From positions 1 through 40,541 of the forward strand of contig QQNF01000035.1 of assembly GCA_003402705.1 (NCBI GenBank): 40,541 nt of DNA, written 5' to 3'. The notes below the pieces were generated by a model that saw only the letters and a program-made list of their open reading frames with translations, did not search any database and was not told the origin of the DNA. The stretch is from Verrucomicrobiota bacterium. GTDB taxonomy: Bacteria > Verrucomicrobiota > Verrucomicrobiia > Verrucomicrobiales > V1-33. A program made the position numbers and the translations under genes. Positions 34,534 through 40,541 of the stretch are shown here, piece after piece; position 1 is the stretch's first letter; each line of letters starts with the position of its first letter.

Positions 34534-35757
34534 TCAACCCGTCGAGTGCAGGTAGCTCATCAAGCTTTCCAGAAGAATGAGTCTGACGCCGCGCTGCTGT
34601 CCTGGCTGCCGGAGGCTTTTGCTCGCAACTGGTGGGCGGAAGTTGTTTCGCGCATTGGCCAGAATGAGTTCGTTCATCTTCGCCCGGCTCAGGCCGGTGT
34701 AGGCACAGAGTTCGCCCGGCTTGGGCAGGCGAATATAGACGGGGCCATCCGTTTTCACGCTGTGAGGGGCGACTGGCATCGTACGGGGTTCCACGGTGTC
34801 CTCGGCCGTCTCGGCGTCCGGGATAAGGTATGCGATCTCGATCTCCCCTTCCCCCACCGTGAACTGATCCACAAACGCCCGGATGATTCGGATCCGGCGC
34901 TCCGGCGGCAGCCCTCTCCAAAAGTCTTCCCACGACGGAGGGTCTTTTGCCGTCGGAGTTCCCGCGAGCTCCCGCTTCAGGGCTGACAGCTCTTTCTGTG
35001 TTCGGGCAATTCCCTCCTCGGCGGGCTGTTGCAGTTGCGCGAATCTCTGCCGCGTCACCGCCCCCACGGCGAACATCTTCTCCGCGGCCGCTCGCTCAGT
35101 TTCGAATTCACTCAGCGACACCTCAAGGTGTGCGATTCTAGCCATGATCTGACCTGCTTCGGAGTCCCCAACAAGCCCAAGGGACAGTTGGGGATGGGCT
35201 TTCAGGGTTTCCCCAAAATCCCCAGAAAAAATGGCCTCCAAGTCATCCAGACCCAGAGTCGTCGCGCACTTGGAACAGCGGAATTCCGCACGTTCAGCAG
35301 AATGGCTCATCTGAATGCCACACCGACACCGGACAAGTCCCGCGAGCGTCACCTCCGGATCAGCCTTTCGTGCGGTTCTCTTCGCTCGAAGAATGTCGGC
35401 CGTCCGACTCCAGACTTTCTGTGTGACGATGGGCTCACACGCCACAACGCTGCGCGCGGCAGATCCCGTGGCCATTCTCTTGCCGTCATCCCCCACCGCA
35501 GTCCTGTTGATCTCGTAGCGACCGATGGCTGAGGAGCATTCCAGGATTCGTCCGATTTGGACATCGCTCCAGTCCTTGCCACTGCGGGTGAATTGCTTCT
35601 GATCATTCAGGGCGCGCGCTACGGCACTTTTGGATCTCAGCGAGATGAACAAATCAAAGGCCGTTCTGCGGGTCGCCGCCTCCTGCTCATTGAGCCGGAG
35701 CTGCCCTCCCTGCCAGCGATAGCCAAATGGTGCCTGTCCTTGCTTGGTGCTACCCAT
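34534..35757 (-). CDS. Serine-recombinase-type protein without resolvase domain, fused to an excisionase-like HTH
   Basis: 407 aa. It starts directly in the recombinase (DNA-binding) domain (GQAPFGYRWQGGQLRLNEQE..., RTAFDLFISLRSKSAVARALND). A zinc ribbon follows (LVRCRCGIQMSH...FRCSKC, about 140-165), then a coiled-coil region (about 205-275) and, after an acidic linker, an HTH-like module (YIRLPKPGELCAYTGLSRAKMNELIL, GVRLILLESLMSYL, about 335-405). The N-terminal catalytic Ser domain of large serine recombinases is absent from this ORF. The ATG at 35757 has no in-frame alternative upstream. It lies close to tRNA-Ser and downstream of the immunity gene. It may bind DNA as a recombination directionality or accessory factor, or be a decayed integrase. 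Confidence 0.75.
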   Translation of the reverse strand: MGSTKQGQAPFGYRWQGGQLRLNEQEAATRRTAFDLFISLRSKSAVARALNDQKQFTRSGKDWSDVQIGRILECSSAIGRYEINRTAVGDDGKRMATGSAARSVVACEPIVTQKVWSRTADILRAKRTARKADPEVTLAGLVRCRCGIQMSHSAERAEFRCSKCATTLGLDDLEAIFSGDFGETLKAHPQLSLGLVGDSEAGQIMARIAHLEVSLSEFETERAAAEKMFAVGAVTRQRFAQLQQPAEEGIARTQKELSALKRELAGTPTAKDPPSWEDFWRGLPPERRIRIIRAFVDQFTVGEGEIEIAYLIPDAETAEDTVEPRTMPVAPHSVKTDGPVYIRLPKPGELCAYTGLSRAKMNELILANARNNFRPPVASKSLRQPGQQRGVRLILLESLMSYLHSTG

Positions 35758-35977
35758 TCAGGCAAATTCCCGATACGCGACTTCCATGCAACGGAAAGAC
35801 CTTTCCTGCCACACTCTCCGCCTTCACCCGCCCTCCGCAGCCGCCCCCGGGCAAACGCCGCCGCAAGGAAGCCGCCATGCCGCGTTTGCGCCGCCACCAC
35901 CTCTTCCCTGCTGCACTTGGCATACTGCCAGAAATGCGGATCCAGCCACATCTTCATTGCTCTTCTACAAACGAAGT

Positions 35978-36640
35978 TCAAATCACATGGAGTTCGGTGG
36001 CTTTGAAGTTCGTCCACTTTTCTTTCATGGCTAGAAAAGTGACGCTGTGGTCGCAGTAAAGACGGGTGTATTGCTGATTCTCCACATCGGGACTTTTCTC
36101 GGTAAAGAGCGGGGAGCCGTTCCAACTATTGTAGGCCGGGCAAGGACAGGGTCGCTCCTGTGTGATAATTCCACCTGCCGGTATGCTGGCGAGTTTTCCC
36201 GGCGGCAGGTAGCCTACGGGCACGTCTTTCATTTCTTCCCCTAATTCTATGCCAATGTCGGCCTCAAGAACATAGTATTTAGGCGGCGCGATGCTTCTTA
36301 ATGCGGAGCTTTCAATCGAGGTCACGGGAATTTCTATGGCCCGTCGAAAGGGAATTTCCTCGTCTCGCAAACTCTGAATGACCCGTTCGGAAACAAAAAA
36401 TGGAACTAATGTTATATGCCCACTGGCAAGAATATCGGGCCATTCACGTCCAACATCGTCAATATGAATACCCGGGGAATTATCACCTGTTTGAATGTCG
36501 CAGAACTCTTTGTAGTCTTTTTGCCTTGAGTCGGACAAAAAGTCCATTTTGCCTTCTAGCCAACCCATCCCATTTGCTCTAGCGTAAGGTCCGCGCCAAA
36601 GACTCTCGTCGCCCAATTGATATAGCTTAGTTCTTTTCAT
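35978..36640 (-). CDS. Probable immunity protein (Imm11 / Myxococcus double-CXXCG-like)
   Basis: The 220 aa product begins MKRTKLYQLGDESLWRGPY and contains GREWPDILASGHITLVPFFV followed by SERVIQSLRDE, IPVTSIES and APPKYYVLE. Together they resemble the Imm11/DUF1629 and Myxococcus CXXCG-paralog families that accompany HNH-type toxins. Only a CPCP cluster is present, not two CXXCG motifs. It starts 18 bases after the toxin gene's stop, the standard toxin-immunity order, and would bind and block the nuclease domain in the producing cell's cytoplasm. GC content is much lower than in core genes. Family assignment is by eye. Confidence 0.65.
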   Translation of the reverse strand: MKRTKLYQLGDESLWRGPYARANGMGWLEGKMDFLSDSRQKDYKEFCDIQTGDNSPGIHIDDVGREWPDILASGHITLVPFFVSERVIQSLRDEEIPFRRAIEIPVTSIESSALRSIAPPKYYVLEADIGIELGEEMKDVPVGYLPPGKLASIPAGGIITQERPCPCPAYNSWNGSPLFTEKSPDVENQQYTRLYCDHSVTFLAMKEKWTNFKATELHVI

Positions 36641-36658
36641 GAATACCGGAAATCAATA

Positions 36659-39600
36659 TCAATCGGGAAATGCCGCATGCGCCAAAGCGATTTGGTGGAG
36701 GATTTCGGGCCTTGAGGGCACTTTTCCCCTCAGGTTACTGAACCAGGTTTTCCACCATTCGTTGTAGCCTTCGCTCCCATGGATTTGGGAATGGCGTTCT
36801 TTGGTCATCCAACGACCGAATAATGGATCATTCACATTCACCCCAATTTGCGCGAATTCTCGCCTCAAATCCCAAGGCAAATCATGGTGGCAGTGATGGT
36901 TAGTCGATGGGGCAGGTGAAATTTTCTCAAACTCCTGCCTTAGCTTTCCATGAACTCCAATTTCGTCAGGGTCAATCTTCCCGCCGGGAGCGGTCAGCCA
37001 TTCCCTCAACTTTGGCCCAAGCAACGCAAAATCCACTTCAGCGGCACCATTCAGTTTGTTTCCGAGATAATACATCTCAGAGAACTCGCTCAATTGCTGG
37101 TTCGTCATCTGGGCGATAGACCCATTCTGAGGGTGGGCCACCTTAAGTATCCCATCTGTCCTCTTAAGGTATTTATACATCCCAACGGAGACAAACGGCA
37201 AGGCGGCAACCAAGGCCTTTCCATTGCCATCCAATACCTCGCTGATCACGAGGATCAAATCCGCCCCCTCGCTGAGCAATCCTATGCCACTGAGGTAAAT
37301 CTCGGTAGCCCCCACAGTAATCTCGGCGGCGGATTTGGCGTATTCCTGTTGATGGGCGATCCACCAATCAAGGTCATCCGTGTCCAACTGCTGCGCCATA
37401 GCGGGCGATCCGAGACTTTGAATTAAGCCGCGCCAAAGCAGATTGGCGGCGCCTGCCGGTGTGTATTTCTGACCTCCAACCTCAGCGTCATCTGCTTCAA
37501 TTTTGATGATGGGTGCCCAACTGGCACCAGGATGCCACCATGAAACTTTCAAATCAGGCGATATATCCTCGAGTTTGATTACGCCTCCTGCGGCATAGAA
37601 TTTCGCCAAAAGATCCTGAGCCTCATCATCTGGATATAGAATTCCAAAGGCAGTGAGAAGATCCGTCATCGTGATCGCATCCCCCGGTTCATGCCAGCGG
37701 GGTAATGGGGTTTGCTGAGGAGCAACTTCGGCGGGGGCAGCGCTACCCGCCAACGCCAGAGGGTCAGGCGGAGATTCGCTGGGCACCGTGAAAAGAGTGT
37801 TGACGAGGGTAGCCGGACCGGATCCCGTTATGAGTTTAATTGGCAACGCACTCCCCTCGACACTGGAAGAAAATCCGGGAACGGCAAGATTTGCGGGAAC
37901 AGGATGGCGGGAGGGGAGGAAAAGTCTGGGGCTGCCAGTTTGACTGTCTGCGTAAGGATAGAAGGACGTTTTCCCGTCTATGGTGAAGGACTTCATGGGG
38001 AACTCGGTGCCGCCAACCATCAATTTGATATCGTCACTCAGAATCCCTCCGGGTAAACGGACCGTAAAGGGAATCGCGCCTTCCTTGGCGGTGCCTCTCA
38101 TCTCATGAACTTCACCCACTGAGGCCGAAGCCATCCCCTGCGTGACAATACTTGGATCGGCGAAAAGTTGTGTGTCGGCTCCGGTTTCCCGCCAGATCCC
38201 CGTAATAACACTTTGTGCGCCTGTGTTGGGGACGATCTTGATTTCTGCAGGAAGAGTGTCCGGCACGGTCCCATTCAGCACAGGGGTATTGACCATCTGG
38301 ACAGTACAGGTGGCCGAGGCTCCACCCAAGGTAATCGCGCCAGTATAAATTCCCGTGTCTGATCCTGTTTCCGTTAGTGTTTGCAGGGGATCGGTGCCTT
38401 CTTGAATTTGCAGCACGTTGACGACAGTAGACAACGGTGCTTGCGGGAAAAGCAATTTGAGCGATGATCCCACCGTTCCTAACGGCACGTTGGAGGAATT
38501 CCACCTGATACTGACTGCGGATTGGTCAAAACCTTTCAGGCCTGCACTGTTGGAAGAGGTCTCTGCCCTCAAAACAAAGGACCCATCATGCGTCAGGGGA
38601 ACACTCAACGTGGTGCTGAAAGCCTGCCCCGTGGCCACTTGCGAAGTTAATGGAATACTGCCAATCGAAGCTCCCAAAGCGGAGAATGCCAAGGCACCGG
38701 GAGCATCGGATGGATTGCCGGATAGGCCAGAAAGAGGGTCCTTGACCGTGCCCGACACTATCACTGTTATCGTGTTTCCACTGATGCTCACGTTGCCGAG
38801 GTGAAGTTCTACTTCCGGGATCGGAATAGCTTCTTCAATCAAACGGTCCGCATGAGCGATTTCGCCGGTCCCTGGTTTTCCACGCAATACCTCCACCGGA
38901 ACAAGCCGCTCCACAACCAACCTCGTGATGCCATCCGAGAATTGACCTGCCGCCACCTTCGGAACAATATCCATGGGCTCGGAGTAGTGCGCCCCCTTCG
39001 GAATGATCAGAGTCTCTGTCGTCACCGATACCGGATCGCCCAACGCCGCCGTGTTCGGACCAGTCATTTCGTACCATCCGTATCCGAAATTCCGGACATG
39101 TCCCATGTATGCTTCGTAGCTCGGCCACGTCTTCTCCCAGCGAACCCTCAGGAATGTCCTGCTCTGGTCGACGTTGCTCACTGGGCCACGCAGCCGATAG
39201 CGCTTGCCGGTTGTCGTTATGAGTTCGGCCCGGAACGGGACCGTAGTTGGTGAAACCCGACGCTCGGGTTCCGGCACGTACAAGGACCATGCAGCATCAC
39301 TTCTACCGAATCCTCCGTCGTCCGCGGGCAGCCCACGCGGCACCGTCGGATCTTTCAGATGCCTCCACAGGCTGACGAAATCATTCGCCATGCCAGACGG
39401 ATCGCCCCGATACTCCGCCTCGGAAATATCTACCGTCCGGATCTGGGTGCCAGGAATCAAGGACGCCTGGTAGGTCCGCCCGAGTTGAGCTTGCCCCACG
39501 GCGCTCGCTGATGGCAGAGCGAAAACAGCCCACCCATCATTCACGTTCAGGTCCGTGTACCCGCTCCATCCATTAGGATTCGGGCGGTATCGTTTCGTTT

Positions 39601-40541
39601 CCCGAGTTAGAATCAGCGACGACAGCACAACCGGTGCGGAATGTTTATCCTGTGGATCCGTACCTGCCGCCTGCTCCTCAAGGTCCGGCGAAAAGTCCCC
39701 GTCACTGTCAAATCCAGCGCCCGCCCCCGAGGCCGTGCTGTCGCCGGAAATCTGCGGTCTCCTATCGAAGGGAATCGCCGCTGGCCGGTCATTGATTCTC
39801 AGGTGGTTCTCCGGCACCCCCGCATTGGCCGCAACAAACCGTCCGCCCACACCCGCCAGCGCCTGACTGTCATCCGTCAGCACCGCCGCCACCACCCATT
39901 CTCCCCGCGCCGACGCCGTCGTTACCGTCACTCCCGCGGTTGCCGGTCCGTCCGCCACAAAACCCAGCGGAATCACCCAGAACGGACGGGCCCCACCAAG
40001 CGTCCGCCCACCTCCCATGCTGCTCAGCCAGACATTGTGCACATCCGACGCCTTCACCGTCCCCCCAAGCGATGCACCGGCCCCCTCCAGCGACCACGTA
40101 AGCGTGTCGCCGACCGCACTCCGCGTCCCGCGCGGAAATCCCCGGTGCGTCACCACCAGCGACAAATATCGCTTCGTCGCCTCGGCCTTCACGGGTATAG
40201 ATACCTTGGTGTGATGTCCCCACGCCGCGTTACCCACCGGCCTCGGCGCATCGCGTTCATCATGAATCACATGCGGCCCCAGCCCTGCCAGCGCCGACGC
40301 CAGAAACGGACGCACCCCGCCCGGCACAGCCGCATCCCCGTCACTAGACCCCATCCGCATCTCTTCCCCCGCCGTGAATCCGTCACCATCAGCGTCTGCC
40401 GCCTGCGGATTCGACGCGACCGGGCTCACCGATTCCGGAATGAGCAGGGCGCGCACCACTGGCAGCCACCACGGCGTGGATCCAATTGGCAGAGACATGG
40501 CATCGTGCTCAAATGCCACCCTGTGCAGCGGCGGCACCGGA
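36659..40541 (-). CDS. Giant polymorphic-toxin-like protein with C-terminal AHH/EndoVII-type nuclease domain, 5' end open
   Basis: At least 1293 codons; no stop lies before the right edge, so the true N-terminus may be outside (an internal ATG lies near 40498). The N-terminal part has Asp/Gly calcium repeats (DADGDGFTAGEEM, DSDGDFSPDLEEQ) of TSP3 type. The middle is beta-rich, with Ig-like segments (GSFVLRAETSS, LTETGSDTGIYTGAI). A hydrophobic pretoxin segment (about 1080-1160) precedes a 97-residue C-terminal module with NHHCHHDLPW, FAQIGVNVNDP, RHSQIHG and YNEWWKTWF. This resembles AHH / TIGR02269-type HNH nucleases. It is probably surface-displayed or secreted, and is followed by its likely immunity gene. 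GC is host-like at the 5' end (39.8-40.5 kb) and lower towards the toxin end. Confidence 0.72.
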   Translation of the reverse strand, partial: PVPPLHRVAFEHDAMSLPIGSTPWWLPVVRALLIPESVSPVASNPQAADADGDGFTAGEEMRMGSSDGDAAVPGGVRPFLASALAGLGPHVIHDERDAPRPVGNAAWGHHTKVSIPVKAEATKRYLSLVVTHRGFPRGTRSAVGDTLTWSLEGAGASLGGTVKASDVHNVWLSSMGGGRTLGGARPFWVIPLGFVADGPATAGVTVTTASARGEWVVAAVLTDDSQALAGVGGRFVAANAGVPENHLRINDRPAAIPFDRRPQISGDSTASGAGAGFDSDGDFSPDLEEQAAGTDPQDKHSAPVVLSSLILTRETKRYRPNPNGWSGYTDLNVNDGWAVFALPSASAVGQAQLGRTYQASLIPGTQIRTVDISEAEYRGDPSGMANDFVSLWRHLKDPTVPRGLPADDGGFGRSDAAWSLYVPEPERRVSPTTVPFRAELITTTGKRYRLRGPVSNVDQSRTFLRVRWEKTWPSYEAYMGHVRNFGYGWYEMTGPNTAALGDPVSVTTETLIIPKGAHYSEPMDIVPKVAAGQFSDGITRLVVERLVPVEVLRGKPGTGEIAHADRLIEEAIPIPEVELHLGNVSISGNTITVIVSGTVKDPLSGLSGNPSDAPGALAFSALGASIGSIPLTSQVATGQAFSTTLSVPLTHDGSFVLRAETSSNSAGLKGFDQSAVSIRWNSSNVPLGTVGSSLKLLFPQAPLSTVVNVLQIQEGTDPLQTLTETGSDTGIYTGAITLGGASATCTVQMVNTPVLNGTVPDTLPAEIKIVPNTGAQSVITGIWRETGADTQLFADPSIVTQGMASASVGEVHEMRGTAKEGAIPFTVRLPGGILSDDIKLMVGGTEFPMKSFTIDGKTSFYPYADSQTGSPRLFLPSRHPVPANLAVPGFSSSVEGSALPIKLITGSGPATLVNTLFTVPSESPPDPLALAGSAAPAEVAPQQTPLPRWHEPGDAITMTDLLTAFGILYPDDEAQDLLAKFYAAGGVIKLEDISPDLKVSWWHPGASWAPIIKIEADDAEVGGQKYTPAGAANLLWRGLIQSLGSPAMAQQLDTDDLDWWIAHQQEYAKSAAEITVGATEIYLSGIGLLSEGADLILVISEVLDGNGKALVAALPFVSVGMYKYLKRTDGILKVAHPQNGSIAQMTNQQLSEFSEMYYLGNKLNGAAEVDFALLGPKLREWLTAPGGKIDPDEIGVHGKLRQEFEKISPAPSTNHHCHHDLPWDLRREFAQIGVNVNDPLFGRWMTKERHSQIHGSEGYNEWWKTWFSNLRGKVPSRPEILHQIALAHAAFPD

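Noticed and set aside
35637..35957. Minus-strand frame starting MKMWLDPHFWQYAKCSREEVV between the immunity gene and the recombinase
   Set aside because: The first ~40 residues look protein-like, but the frame overlaps the recombinase start by 121 bases and degenerates into Arg/Gly/Ser. It is possibly a short remnant but not supportable as a gene.
34255..40541. Second attachment site matching the tRNA-Ser 3' end
   Set aside because: I scanned for a copy of GGTTCGAATCCCTC-type sequence and saw none in the window, so element boundaries cannot be set.

Overview
The window is a high-GC bacterial chromosome segment, most likely from Verrucomicrobiota. This is an inference from the whole picture: an SLA1-homology-like segment fused to a secreted HExxH peptidase, TSP3-type calcium repeats in a giant surface protein, a Verrucomicrobia-style recombinase with its HTH domain, and dispersed hairpin repeats in intergenic DNA. 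There is no rRNA or phylogenetic marker to fix the taxon. Most of the sequence is dense housekeeping DNA with extreme C/G third-codon bias. Three stretches have lower GC and look acquired.

Layout. 1-2814 (minus): guaB then guaA (guaA cut by the left edge), the last two steps to GMP, with a terminator-like hairpin plus U-tract between them. 2963-8190 (plus): an RlmI-type rRNA methyltransferase, a YmdB-type phosphodiesterase, a large U32 protein and a secreted EF-hand protein closed by a strong terminator hairpin. 8191-9735: a repeat-rich spacer with one small hypothetical gene and a gene remnant. 9736-11676 (plus): a secreted metallopeptidase-like protein. 11704-20690 (minus): a compact, translationally coupled cluster whose transcription order is outer-membrane beta-barrel, anchored low-complexity protein, RDD membrane protein, SpoIIM-like membrane protein, fused DUF4129/DUF4350 protein, MoxR ATPase, DUF58 protein. 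This is the MoxR/DUF58 class of envelope-associated AAA+ systems.

20691-25049 is an accessory island. It opens with a repeat block bracketed by two identical 39-bp direct repeats. Then come a lower-GC membrane protein resembling putative phage abortive-infection (AbiC-like) proteins, a broken PIN (VapC-type) toxin followed by its apparently intact partner, a small membrane-anchored protein and an IS66 TnpA remnant. Recurrent ACGTTC motifs and imperfect inverted repeats between these unrelated plus-strand genes suggest gene cassettes without a visible integrase (a CALIN-like array). I treat this as a hypothesis.

25050-34254 is core again: pyruvate carboxylase (minus), then on plus a lipoprotein hydrolase, glutamine-dependent NAD+ synthetase, a secreted endonuclease I family nuclease and a PfkB sugar kinase, ending in tRNA-Ser(GGA).

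34255-40541 is a second accessory block, abutting the tRNA gene. It holds a serine-recombinase-type protein without a catalytic resolvase domain but with a fused excisionase-like HTH, a probable immunity protein, and a very large protein with a C-terminal HNH/EndoVII-like (AHH-type) nuclease domain, i.e. a polymorphic toxin/immunity pair. The toxin gene runs off the right edge.
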